A stretch of 9,309 nucleotides of DNA from an uncultured Phaeodactylibacter sp. (lineage in GTDB: Bacteria > Bacteroidota > Bacteroidia > Chitinophagales > Saprospiraceae): the NCBI GenBank assembly GCA_913062745.1, contig CAJXXJ010000103.1:1-9309 (forward strand). Reading direction: 5' to 3'. The position numbers were made by a program, and so were the translations under genes. This document shows, one piece after another, positions 1 through 6,945 of the stretch (positions are counted from its first letter, which is position 1; each line of letters starts with the position of its first letter). The notes below the pieces were generated by a model. The model was not told the DNA's origin and made no database searches. It was given only the letters and a program-made list of their open reading frames with translations.

Positions 1-543
1 CGTCCGCAGGTTGGGCCCGTACACCGCATTATTCGTAGCTTCCGCCGGAAAGCGCCCCAGTGTATATTCCCCACAGCGGGAGCAGCTGGCGCGGTGTGCA
101 CGGTGCTCTGTGGCTTGTATCTCAATTGGCGGGATATCGAAGACCTGGCGGCGGTCAAAACCCAGGCTTGGCTGCCCCGATAAATCTGCGCCGCAACCAG
201 AGCAAGCCTTTGGGTAATGGTCCTCAATCTTCGCCTCCGTGCTGGGCACCATCTTCAAAGTAGTGCCTTTATGCCCTGGCTGGCCACCGGGCTTCCTGCC
301 TTTCTTGCCTTTTTGGGCTGCTGTGCGTGGCTTCTTAGGGCCATCACTGCCTGGCGGTCGAGAACTGTTCCGGCTGTTTTGGTTGAGCTGGGCTTCCAGT
401 TCTTTGATGCGCTGCTCTAATGCCCGGATCGTTTCATCGCGCTGGGATATGGCTTCTTGCTGCATAGAAATAATAACCCTGACCACCTGGCTAATGTCAG
501 GCGGCAGCTTGGATAGTAGGTTATTCAGTGCAGACGGTTCCAT
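1..543 (-). CDS. IS66-family transposase, N-terminal 181 residues (partial)
   Basis: The frame is open from an ATG at 543 to the window edge, and 181 residues are visible. IS66 (TnpC-type) transposases are DDE enzymes that move the element. The visible part shows the family N-terminus in order: a leucine-rich coiled-coil-like segment around residues 41-51 (LEQRIKELEAQ), the NQNSRNSSRPPGSDG motif at about 53-67, a basic linker, the GRKPGGQPGHKG motif at about 81-92, then a zinc-finger-like region with CSGCG (about 114-118) and CSRCG (about 154-158) pairs around the RRQVFDIPP segment. The DDE catalytic domain lies beyond the window, so activity cannot be judged. No clear ribosome binding site is seen, as is common in Bacteroidota. 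Confidence 0.93.
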   Translation of the reverse strand, partial: MEPSALNNLLSKLPPDISQVVRVIISMQQEAISQRDETIRALEQRIKELEAQLNQNSRNSSRPPGSDGPKKPRTAAQKGKKGRKPGGQPGHKGTTLKMVPSTEAKIEDHYPKACSGCGADLSGQPSLGFDRRQVFDIPPIEIQATEHRAHRASCSRCGEYTLGRFPAEATNNAVYGPNLRT

Positions 544-577
544 GGGATTAAATATCGTATTTTATTTTAACTTTGTC

Positions 578-597
578 TAAAGCGGCTGAATGTTTAC
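578..597 (-). repeat. Terminal sequence (putative inverted repeat) of the IS66 element
   Basis: Read on the minus strand from 597 inward, the element begins GTAAACATTCAGCCGCTTTA. The boundary is seen directly as the point where similarity to the intact paralogue stops. The matching inverted repeat at the far end is not in the window, so the inner limit of the repeat is a guess. Confidence 0.6.
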
Positions 598-1232
598 CTT
601 TCGCCCCCGTCGTAGGAGTACACCAGGTGTTCGTTGGTGGTGATGATCAATGTGTCTTCGTTATGATAAGCAATGTTTCGATATTTCCCTTCATTGGAGA
701 CCTGAAGTTGTATATCCCAATTTAATCCTCCATCGGTAGTATTTAGTAATGTAACAGGTTCAAATTCCCTAAGTGCCCAGCCTTCATGTTCGTCTTTGAA
801 TACAACCTCATTGATTGCAAAAGATGGAATAGGGCCAGAATTTTGCAGGTTAACATTAGCAGTCTGCCAGCTTTGTCCACCATTTTCTGTATAAAATATA
901 AACTCGGGGATTCCGGTGTCTGGGTAGATTAGGCCAAAATTCTCGCTTATGAAATATATAGCTCTTATTCTTGATACTACTTGCTCAGGGGTATGCTCCG
1001 TCATATCGGTCCAGCTTTCGCCGTCATTATAGGAGACTGCGATATGTGGTACACTCCCATTACCCCCACAAACCCATATTGTGCTGTCACCCACTCTGCA
1101 TAAGTCAAGTATTTCATCTTTAATGTTTGTGCCCACGCCAAAAGGCGCCTCATAAATCAGCTCCCAGCTTTGAGCGGAGGAGGAGTAAATACAGAGGAGC
1201 GATAAGCATAGCGTTATGGTTAGTCTGTACAT
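598..1232 (-). pseudogene. Truncated Asp-box beta-propeller T9SS protein, interrupted by IS66
   Basis: This is a 5' fragment of a paralogue of the adjacent 728-aa gene. The start chosen is the ATG at 1232, giving a signal peptide MYRLTITLCLSLLCIYSSSA. A longer frame from 1295 would translate the upstream terminator hairpin and is unlikely. After the first 30 residues, which are identical to the intact paralogue, roughly half the residues match by eye. Asp-box-like repeats are visible (SYNDGESW, TENGGQSW, TTDGGLNW and a broken YSYDGGE). The frame ends two codons after the break, at a TAA formed inside the insertion sequence (594-596), leaving about 212 codons with no sorting domain. The remainder of the gene, if it survives, is expected on the other side of the element. 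The product would be secreted but not anchored or sorted, and is probably non-functional. Confidence 0.85.
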
Positions 1233-1525
1233 GAGATTTGCTTTAGGTAATAAGAAATGCCCTGCCCGGCGCTTCGGCCAGGCAGGGCGGTACACTTAAT
1301 TTATTGTTTTACCAAACGGGTAGTATAAAGCTCCCCATCGACTTCTGCCCGCAGCAGGTACAAGCCCGCCGGCCAGCCATCGGCCGGCAACTGCCAGTCC
1401 GAAGACAAGTCTGCTTCTTGGTCCAGCAGCAGCTTGCCGCTGCTGTCCAGCACTTGCAGGCGTGCGGGGGCGGTGGCCTGGGGCAGGGCCATTACGGTAA
1501 AGTTGCCGCTGCTGGGGTTGGGCTG
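1144..1525 (-). repeat. Long direct repeat, copy A (T9SS tail + terminator + signal peptide head)
   Basis: This block matches 3399-3780 at a constant offset of 2255. By eye, 1171-1525 is identical to 3426-3780 (355 bp), and 1144-1170 adds two mismatches. In gene order on the minus strand it holds the last 74 codons of the 728-aa gene (from QPNPSS on), the stop codon, the hairpin at 1259-1288, and the signal peptide plus first mature residues of the interrupted gene. The left edge coincides with the start of the sorting domain; beyond it the two copies are unrelated. Confidence 0.95.
1259..1288 (-). terminator. GC-rich hairpin after the 728-aa gene, likely intrinsic terminator
   Basis: The minus-strand RNA can form a stem of 8 bp (GCCCTGCC with GGCAGGGC), extended by a wobble and three further pairs, around a small CGAAGC loop. 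It begins about 12 bases after the stop codon at 1301-1303 and is followed by a moderately T-rich ATTTCTTATT. It is identical to the hairpin at 3514-3543. The lack of a long U tract makes it imperfect as a rho-independent terminator. Confidence 0.65.
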
Positions 1526-3487
1526 CACCCGCAGCGGCTGCGCCTTTTGTGGCTGATAGGTTGAGGTAAGCACCTCAATATGCACGGCGACAATACTGTC
1601 GCAGCCATTGGCAGCCGTGAAATTGTAAACCAGTGTGGTATCCCCCTCGTAGGCCTGGCCGTCGTACAGCCCACCGGGGACGAGGGCCGTGTCGATTTCG
1701 ATGTAGCTATTGAGCCGCTCTTCCAGGAAAACCTGCAGGGTGCTGTCGCAGCCCTGCGCAGTGCTGTAGTGGAAGCTGTACGTCCCCGCACCCGAAATAA
1801 GCGTGTCCTGCCCGGTATAGCTCTCCCCCTCGCAGATGAAGGTATCTATGCGCAGCGTCGGCGCCGGCCATTCTTCCAGATGCAGCAGCAGCGTGCTGTC
1901 GCAGCCCTGCGCCGAGGTATACCCGAACTGATAGGTGCCCGGGCCCGCCAATAGGCTGTCCTGCCAGTAAAAAGGCGTGCCCGCGCAGTAGGCTGTGTCG
2001 ATGCTGCTGCCGGTACTGCCGTACTGCTCGGCCTGCAGCAGAGTCTCCTGCACACAGCCGGTGGAGAGGGTGTCTGTAAAAGTGTACAAGCCCGGGGAAG
2101 TAATCAGGCTGTCTCCCCACAGCAGGCCGCTGCCCTTACAATAGCCAGTATCTACAGCAATAGGCGGCGGGCAGGCCAGGGTCGTGAAAGCGGTGCTGCC
2201 GCAGCCCTCTGCCGCGCCAAGGATGTGGTTGTACGGCAGCACGGTGGCGTAGAGCTCCACTCCATCCGGCAGCGGGGTAATGGCTTGGTAGAACGTATCC
2301 AAGCCTACATCCGTGCGCGGCAGGACATCCTGCCCGCCGGGCGTGCTGCCGAGCTGCAGGTAGTAGCCGTCGTAGGCGCCCGTGGCCGGCTGCCACGACA
2401 GCAGGGGGTACAGGCTGCTGCTGTCCGATACACTGACGCTGCCCGTCGGCAGGCAGCTGGCCGGGCGCTTGCGGTAGCGATAGACTTTGCCTATGCCATC
2501 TGGGGTACTTTCAGTAAGTACGTAGGCCAGGCTATCGCCGTACACTCTCATGCTCCAAGGATCCTCAATATGTGGATTTTGCTTTACCCAGGTATACCCC
2601 CCGTCGGTGGAGACATAGACCCCTTCATCGGATGTAGGCCAGTGCACGACAGCCCAGCCGAGGGTGTCGTTGACAAAGTGGGTTTGGTAAACCCGGGAAT
2701 TATCGGGATTGCCACTACCTACTACATAAGAGGTATCCCAGGTCACGCCCCCGTCGTAGGTCGAGTGGACCTGGTTATTCCGCCCCGCCCACCAGCCGCG
2801 CTGCCGGTTGAGGAAGAAGGCGGAATACCGCTCCTGCCACAGATTGTCCTCAATATCTTCCCAGCTTTCGCCCCCGTCGTAGGTGTACATCAGGTGCTCC
2901 CGGTTGTTGAGGATTAGCGTGTCCCCACTGTGGTAAGCAATGTGCCGGTATACCTCGTCCTCGTCCTGCAGTAGTACCTCCCAGTTCCGCCCCCCGTCGG
3001 TGGTATGCAGCACTGTAGCCGGCACATTCGTTCTCATGGCCCAGCCTTCCAGTTCGTTCTTGAAAACTATACCGTCATCCCAACCCAGAAATGTGACCGG
3101 CTCAAAACCCTGAAAGTCTATATTAGCGGGCTGCCAGCTCTGCCCATCGTTTTCGGTGTAGTACAGAGCACTGGGTGGGCCGGTGCCGATTAGCCCAAAA
3201 TCTTCATTGTGAAAATATACGGATGTTATCCTCCTTTGTACTGATTCCGGGAGATTGGAAGACCTATCCGTCCAGTTTTCGCCGTTATCATAAGAGACCG
3301 CTAAATGTGGTTCACTCCCCCCCGAAATCCATATCGTACTGTCGCCGACCCTGCATAGGTCATGTATATCATCTATTTTGCTCAGGGGGCTCGGCGAGGG
3401 CGCCTCATAGATCAGCTCCCAGCTCTGAGCGGAGGAGGAGTAAATACAGAGGAGCGATAAGCATAGCGTTATGGTTAGTCTGTACAT
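1301..3487 (-). CDS. Secreted Asp-box beta-propeller protein with GCDST repeats and T9SS sorting domain (728 aa)
   Basis: This is a probable surface or secreted protein exported by Sec and then the type IX system. The start is taken at the ATG at 3487, because the upstream ATG at 3550 would translate the terminator hairpin. The signal peptide is residues 1-20. Six Asp-box motifs (S/T-x-D-x-G-x-x-W) lie at about 65-72, 111-118, 162-169, 202-209, 243-250 and 293-300, indicating a BNR/YCF48-like beta propeller. A fibronectin-III-like region follows at about 346-440. Four imperfect repeats with a C-x-G start and a GCDST-like end span about 444-637. The type A sorting domain runs from QPNPSSGNF (about 655) to the C-terminal TTRLVKQ. 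No catalytic residues of sialidases are recognised; binding or adhesion is an inference. The C-terminal half looks distinctly more GC-rich than the N-terminal half, suggesting a mosaic origin. Confidence 0.9.
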   Translation of the reverse strand: MYRLTITLCLSLLCIYSSSAQSWELIYEAPSPSPLSKIDDIHDLCRVGDSTIWISGGSEPHLAVSYDNGENWTDRSSNLPESVQRRITSVYFHNEDFGLIGTGPPSALYYTENDGQSWQPANIDFQGFEPVTFLGWDDGIVFKNELEGWAMRTNVPATVLHTTDGGRNWEVLLQDEDEVYRHIAYHSGDTLILNNREHLMYTYDGGESWEDIEDNLWQERYSAFFLNRQRGWWAGRNNQVHSTYDGGVTWDTSYVVGSGNPDNSRVYQTHFVNDTLGWAVVHWPTSDEGVYVSTDGGYTWVKQNPHIEDPWSMRVYGDSLAYVLTESTPDGIGKVYRYRKRPASCLPTGSVSVSDSSSLYPLLSWQPATGAYDGYYLQLGSTPGGQDVLPRTDVGLDTFYQAITPLPDGVELYATVLPYNHILGAAEGCGSTAFTTLACPPPIAVDTGYCKGSGLLWGDSLITSPGLYTFTDTLSTGCVQETLLQAEQYGSTGSSIDTAYCAGTPFYWQDSLLAGPGTYQFGYTSAQGCDSTLLLHLEEWPAPTLRIDTFICEGESYTGQDTLISGAGTYSFHYSTAQGCDSTLQVFLEERLNSYIEIDTALVPGGLYDGQAYEGDTTLVYNFTAANGCDSIVAVHIEVLTSTYQPQKAQPLRVQPNPSSGNFTVMALPQATAPARLQVLDSSGKLLLDQEADLSSDWQLPADGWPAGLYLLRAEVDGELYTTRLVKQ
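1577..2158 (-). repeat. Four tandem coding repeats (CxG ... GCDST type) in the 728-aa protein
   Basis: Residues about 444-637 hold four units of 40-50 residues. Each begins with a D-T pair and usually a Cys-x-Gly, continues with an aromatic and a DSL-type turn, then G-x-Y-x-F/N-x, and ends in GC followed by DST or a variant and a beta strand. Units two and three are most alike (SAQGCDSTL, TAQGCDSTL). Unit one has GCVQET, and unit four has lost its CxG cysteine but keeps GCDSI. Repeats of this kind are frequent in large surface proteins of Saprospiria. Confidence 0.75.
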
Positions 3488-3780
3488 GAGATTTGCTTTA
3501 GGTAATAAGAAATGCCCTGCCCGGCGCTTCGGCCAGGCAGGGCGGTACACTTAATTTATTGTTTTACCAAACGGGTAGTATAAAGCTCCCCATCGACTTC
3601 TGCCCGCAGCAGGTACAAGCCCGCCGGCCAGCCATCGGCCGGCAACTGCCAGTCCGAAGACAAGTCTGCTTCTTGGTCCAGCAGCAGCTTGCCGCTGCTG
3701 TCCAGCACTTGCAGGCGTGCGGGGGCGGTGGCCTGGGGCAGGGCCATTACGGTAAAGTTGCCGCTGCTGGGGTTGGGCTG
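3399..3780 (-). repeat. Long direct repeat, copy B (T9SS tail + terminator + signal peptide head)
   Basis: This is the partner of 1144-1525. It holds the last 74 codons of the 987-aa gene, its stop, the hairpin at 3514-3543, and the signal peptide with the first mature residues of the 728-aa gene. The sorting domains of two otherwise unrelated proteins are therefore identical at DNA level, and so are the signal peptides of the two propeller paralogues. Confidence 0.95.
3514..3543 (-). terminator. GC-rich hairpin after the 987-aa gene, likely intrinsic terminator
   Basis: It is the same 30-base hairpin as at 1259-1288, placed between the stop codon at 3556-3558 and the ATG at 3487. The spacer between the two genes is only 68 bases. 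If it terminates, the 728-aa gene needs its own promoter in very little space; if it is leaky, the genes form one transcription unit with reduced downstream expression. Which holds cannot be told from sequence. Confidence 0.6.
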
Positions 3781-6519
3781 TACTGTCAGTTCCTGCGCCA
3801 CACGCTGAGAGGCGGGCAATTGGCCATTGCCCGGCGCCTGTATCAAAAACCCGGAAGCGGGTGATCCCAGCGTTAAGCGATAGCGGTCTATCGTGCTGCC
3901 GCGCTCTACGTACAGCTCCGGCGCCATCTCGGTGGTGTCTATCCATACGTCTGAAAAGCTCAACGTACTACCGGAATTAAGGTCGAAGACCAATTCGAAA
4001 GCTTGCTCGGTGGAGGAAAGGTCTCGGGCCGTGCCGTTTTCGGCAAACCAGGAGATGCGCAGCAGACCCGGGTCGTTGGAGTCCAAGTGATAAATATCGC
4101 CATCCACATCGCCTAAATCTCTAGCCAGCAGGGTGTCAAGGGTGAGCTTTGCAGTATCGAACCGCAGAGCAGCCTGAAATCCCAGTACATCTGTAAAAGC
4201 AGTGCCCGAAGCAGCCGCGCTAAAGGCGACTTTTCCATTTGCGATGTGCGCTGCAATGGTGTTGTTGACACCCTTGATTTCAAAGTCTCCGGCATAGTTG
4301 ACCGTTTCACTGCATTGCACAACACTGCCGTCCACATCTCCTTTTTTAATCGCGTAAAAAGCAGGCGTATTATCAGCACCCAGATCGAATTCAAAACAGT
4401 CTAAGTCGGCGTATGTAAAAGAAGTGGCAAACGGATCAGGATTGCCTGGAATAGTATAATTTTCACCGATAAGCTCCCAGTTGTCAGATAATGCGAAGTC
4501 GGTGTCAATCCCAAGAATAACTTTTCGCATCTGTATTAAATCCAAAGTGGAGATGTTGCGACTATTATTCACATCGGCAGCAATATATTTCCAGGGCTGA
4601 TCGAGTGGGGTTACAGCCAATATATGTTTACTGATTGCGACGAGGTCAAAAGTAGAGACTCCATTAGCGGCATCTCCGCTATTAAGCCTTTGTGCAGACA
4701 AGGCATTGGCAGCCCCTTCGTTGCGGCATATTTCCGTCAGTTCAAAACTTCCGTCAGTCCCGCTCACAATATCACCAAATGCTTCTTCACAATCTTCAAT
4801 CTGTACACCCTCTAATCCTGCTACGTAGTTGCCCGCTGGCGTACAGTGCGTAAAAACGGTGCCCGGAACGTCTACCTTGGTGGTCAAGTCTGAATCCTGA
4901 TAGTTGTATTGAATGTCAGGTACACAAGCGTTGTTACTGCCTTCTTTCCAGATTGCCCGGTTGATGTTGATGGAGCGTATCCGGCCGTCACAATTACCCC
5001 CATCGGCTCGTATTTTGAATAGCCGGTAGTCGGTATCGGTAAAAAGATCAGTGGCAGTACAAAAACCATAGCGGATAATATTTGTGCCGGGCACTACCTC
5101 TACACAACCCGAGGAAGGATAGTTGAAATCCGTGGATGAACAATTGGAGGAACATATATCGGTATCGGCTTCAATGGCTACATCGTCTAGCGTTAGCCCC
5201 CCTTCCAAATTCACCTCCGCCTCGATGAACAGTTGACTGTATTCCAGCTCCGTAACGCTAGGGTCATCCGAGTCGACATGTATGCGTACATCCAGCCCTA
5301 CTTCGTCTTCATCTAAGGTCTCATTAAGGGGGGAAATCTCCAAATAGGAAGCTGTATTGTTGCCGCAGTAGCGTTCAAACTCTTCCAAAAGTACCGTGCC
5401 GCCACCTTGCAACTGTGGCAAGCAGCAGGGACCGCCGTCGTACTTCAGCCGGGCGTAGTCTTCGGTAAACTCGATCTCGCCGGCCGCAGGCGGGTTGGTA
5501 GGGGCTTCTACATTGATGTAGAAAAGCACTAACTCGTAATCGTCGCTGGAACCGGGAATAAGATCGAATTCGAAATCAGCGCTGATTAAGTCATCTTCAG
5601 ATAAATTGACAGCAATGTAGCCATCAGTGGTGTTGACTTCGGGGAGCGGGTCTAAAAGACCTAAAACTTCATACTCGGGTGCGCTCACCTGCAAGTTTCC
5701 CTCCACATCCGTATAGTCGATTTTCAAGTCCAGGCGGCTGAGGTTGAAATTGCCGGGGTCGCCAGAAAGACTGACGAGCTTCACTGGCACCTTTTTTAGC
5801 TGCCCCTGCCCGTTGCTGATATCAGCGGCGGTCTCAGTGATATTGTCAAAATCAATTTCGACCCGGATATCGTCTGCACCGGTAGTGCTGCCGCAGAAAT
5901 TAGCCAAGGGCCCCCGGTGGTCAACATTGCCTTGGATTTCGATGTCTTCAAATTCACAGACGGTGACGGAGGGATTGAGGGCGGTATTGACCAAAGAAAA
6001 CTCAGTTGGGTCTTCCTCAAAGGTCACCACTGTCGCCTCAAAGTTAGCGCCGTGCCGCACATCGACAATAGCATAAAAAGAGGGGGTCGACTGGTTGACC
6101 TCGAAGGTGATTGGGTTCGTCTCGCTACCTCCTACCTGCTTGATGAAGAAATAATTGCTTCCCGGGAATTCGCCAAATCCAAATCCAGACTGGAAAGGCA
6201 TGCCCTCTGAGGTCTGCGTAGGGATTTCGGCATCTACCACCTCTATGGGCGGGTAGTCTGGAGTACTTGTGTTCTTATAATCGAACTGAATGCCAATGTT
6301 CATGTCGAAGGCTTCGATGCTTGTAAGGGTAGGGTCGTCAGTAGCCAGGTAGAATGGCACTTTTACCCGGTAGCAGTCTAGCTGGCTGGCGTTGGGGTCG
6401 GTTTCGTCGCCCATTTCTAGAAACACCTCTCCGCAGGCCGGGTAGGTTTGAGCGTAGGCTAGTCCCCCCCCGAAAGCGCAGGCGAGTATCACAAAAAGCG
6501 ATAAAAAGAACTTCCCCAT
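3556..6519 (-). CDS. Large T9SS-exported protein with cohesin-like domains and a dockerin-like segment (987 aa)
   Basis: This is a probable extracellular multidomain protein. The start is the ATG at 6519, which gives a clean signal peptide (MGKFFLSLFVILACAFGGGLAYA, cut before Q24, shown here split: basic MGK, hydrophobic core, AYA end). The frame also has an ATG at 6579, which would bury the signal peptide. Beta-rich, Cys-containing, cohesin-like segments occupy roughly 30-190, 208-370 and 384-530. A dockerin-like duplicated region lies at about 613-671 (NGVSTFDLVAISKHIL, then NISTLDLIQMRKVILGI), followed by a W-E-L and GDVDGS stretch usual after such domains in Saprospiria. A further cohesin-like domain lies at about 765-885. 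The type A sorting domain (914-987) is identical to that of the neighbouring gene. No catalytic domain is recognised. A scaffolding or adhesive surface role is inference, and the cohesin assignment is by pattern only. Confidence 0.88.
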   Translation of the reverse strand: MGKFFLSLFVILACAFGGGLAYAQTYPACGEVFLEMGDETDPNASQLDCYRVKVPFYLATDDPTLTSIEAFDMNIGIQFDYKNTSTPDYPPIEVVDAEIPTQTSEGMPFQSGFGFGEFPGSNYFFIKQVGGSETNPITFEVNQSTPSFYAIVDVRHGANFEATVVTFEEDPTEFSLVNTALNPSVTVCEFEDIEIQGNVDHRGPLANFCGSTTGADDIRVEIDFDNITETAADISNGQGQLKKVPVKLVSLSGDPGNFNLSRLDLKIDYTDVEGNLQVSAPEYEVLGLLDPLPEVNTTDGYIAVNLSEDDLISADFEFDLIPGSSDDYELVLFYINVEAPTNPPAAGEIEFTEDYARLKYDGGPCCLPQLQGGGTVLLEEFERYCGNNTASYLEISPLNETLDEDEVGLDVRIHVDSDDPSVTELEYSQLFIEAEVNLEGGLTLDDVAIEADTDICSSNCSSTDFNYPSSGCVEVVPGTNIIRYGFCTATDLFTDTDYRLFKIRADGGNCDGRIRSININRAIWKEGSNNACVPDIQYNYQDSDLTTKVDVPGTVFTHCTPAGNYVAGLEGVQIEDCEEAFGDIVSGTDGSFELTEICRNEGAANALSAQRLNSGDAANGVSTFDLVAISKHILAVTPLDQPWKYIAADVNNSRNISTLDLIQMRKVILGIDTDFALSDNWELIGENYTIPGNPDPFATSFTYADLDCFEFDLGADNTPAFYAIKKGDVDGSVVQCSETVNYAGDFEIKGVNNTIAAHIANGKVAFSAAASGTAFTDVLGFQAALRFDTAKLTLDTLLARDLGDVDGDIYHLDSNDPGLLRISWFAENGTARDLSSTEQAFELVFDLNSGSTLSFSDVWIDTTEMAPELYVERGSTIDRYRLTLGSPASGFLIQAPGNGQLPASQRVAQELTVQPNPSSGNFTVMALPQATAPARLQVLDSSGKLLLDQEADLSSDWQLPADGWPAGLYLLRAEVDGELYTTRLVKQ

Positions 6520-6776
6520 TGATGGGTACTTGTAAAAAGCCGGTAGCGCCGGCGTCAAAAACAAAAATTGGTTATACATAATATCGGATTAATAGGATGA
6601 AGAAAGCGTTTTGAGAGCGTAGCAATACAATCGCACTTTTGTACTGAGCGGCTTCATTGAGCAATACTGCTACTTAGTTTTTGATCTGTTTGAGCGACAC
6701 TGTAAAGATAAAAAAAGGATAGTGTAACGGAAAAAATTGCGATGAAGAAATTAGCTTTCTGTTTAGTAAAAATCTA
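6520..6776. other. AT-rich intergenic region upstream of the 987-aa gene
   Basis: No convincing coding sequence is seen on either strand in this 257-base stretch. It is clearly more AT-rich than the genes on both sides. It should hold the promoter and leader of the 987-aa gene; one candidate promoter is listed at 6703-6736. No strong terminator for the hyp operon is visible: only weak short inverted repeats such as TAGTA-N6-TACTA at its right edge. Confidence 0.5.
6703..6736 (-). promoter_or_regulatory. Possible Bacteroidota-type promoter for the 987-aa gene
   Basis: On the minus strand, TATCTTTA (6710 to 6703) resembles the Bacteroidota -7 element TAnnTTTG with one mismatch, and a T-run (6736 to 6731) sits about 20 bases upstream where TTTG is expected. 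It would give a leader of about 175 bases before the ATG at 6519. AT-rich sequence throws up such matches by chance, so support is weak. Confidence 0.25.
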
Positions 6777-6945
6777 CTATTCGTCCCGCACTAGCCGTTG
6801 TTGCTCCATAGCCCACCGCCCGTCCCAGCTTGCAGCTACAACGCCCCCTATGATGGCTATCGGGGAAAACTGCTTCGTCACCGGTATACCCCCGTATTTG
6901 GGTAGTTGGACCAAAAAGCATACCGGTGCTCAGGGCATAACTCAC
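6763..6945 (-). CDS. Doubtful small ORF after hypC (60 aa, GTG start)
   Basis: A GTG at 6945-6943 overlaps the hypC stop (GTGA), and the frame stays open for 60 codons. All upstream genes of this operon are equally tightly packed, so coupling is plausible. However, the second half of the translation (Arg/Gly/Ser-rich) does not look protein-like, and the family is unknown. In the neighbouring frame, a 34-codon ORF from a GTG at 6881 to a TAG at 6777-6779 reads more like a real C-terminus, with a hydrophobic SPIAIIGGVVAAS core and an acidic/basic tail. One small membrane protein split by a frameshift would join the two. It may equally be non-coding. Confidence 0.2.
   Translation of the reverse strand: MSYALSTGMLFGPTTQIRGYTGDEAVFPDSHHRGRCSCKLGRAVGYGATTASAGRIVDFY
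6879..6928 (-). repeat. Inverted repeat downstream of hypC
   Basis: CACCGGTAT (6879-6887) and ATACCGGTG (6920-6928) are perfect 9-base inverted arms separated by 32 bases. A second short pairing (TACCC with GGGTA on the minus strand) can form inside. It starts 14 bases after the hypC stop. It lacks a following U tract, so it is not a classical terminator; it could stabilise the 3' end of the hyp mRNA. Confidence 0.4.

Larger units (their letters stand above)
1..597 (-). mobile_element. IS66-family insertion sequence, one end and 5' part of transposase gene (runs off window)
   Basis: This is the terminal part of an IS66-type element. The outer boundary is set by comparing the broken gene at 598-1232 with its intact paralogue: both read through a GGCGAAAG stretch, and then this copy switches to GTAAACATTC at 597, read on the minus strand. 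A GTAA terminus is usual for IS66-family elements. The transposase starts only 54 bp inside this end, so no tnpA/tnpB genes lie upstream of it, which fits the single-ORF ISBst12-like subgroup (inference). The other end and the expected 8-bp target duplication are outside the window. Confidence 0.85.

Noticed and set aside
239..580. Open frame of 113 codons on the plus strand
   Set aside because: It lies antisense to the IS66 transposase, whose minus-strand frame has unmistakable family motifs; the plus translation is low-complexity and Trp/Ser-rich.
1259..1288. GC-rich hairpin pair as a mobile MITE or REP-type element
   Set aside because: Both copies are fully explained as part of the larger 382-bp direct repeat and sit at gene ends as terminators would.
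2225..2917. Plus-strand open frame of 230 codons
   Set aside because: It is antisense to the Asp-box propeller and GC-rich repeats; stop-free length is explained by high GC content, and the translation matches nothing recognisable.
3488..3550. N-terminal extension of the 728-aa gene from an ATG at 3550 (and likewise 1295 for the truncated copy)
   Set aside because: The extension translates the terminator hairpin and would place 21 residues ahead of a well-formed signal peptide; the internal ATG is preferred.
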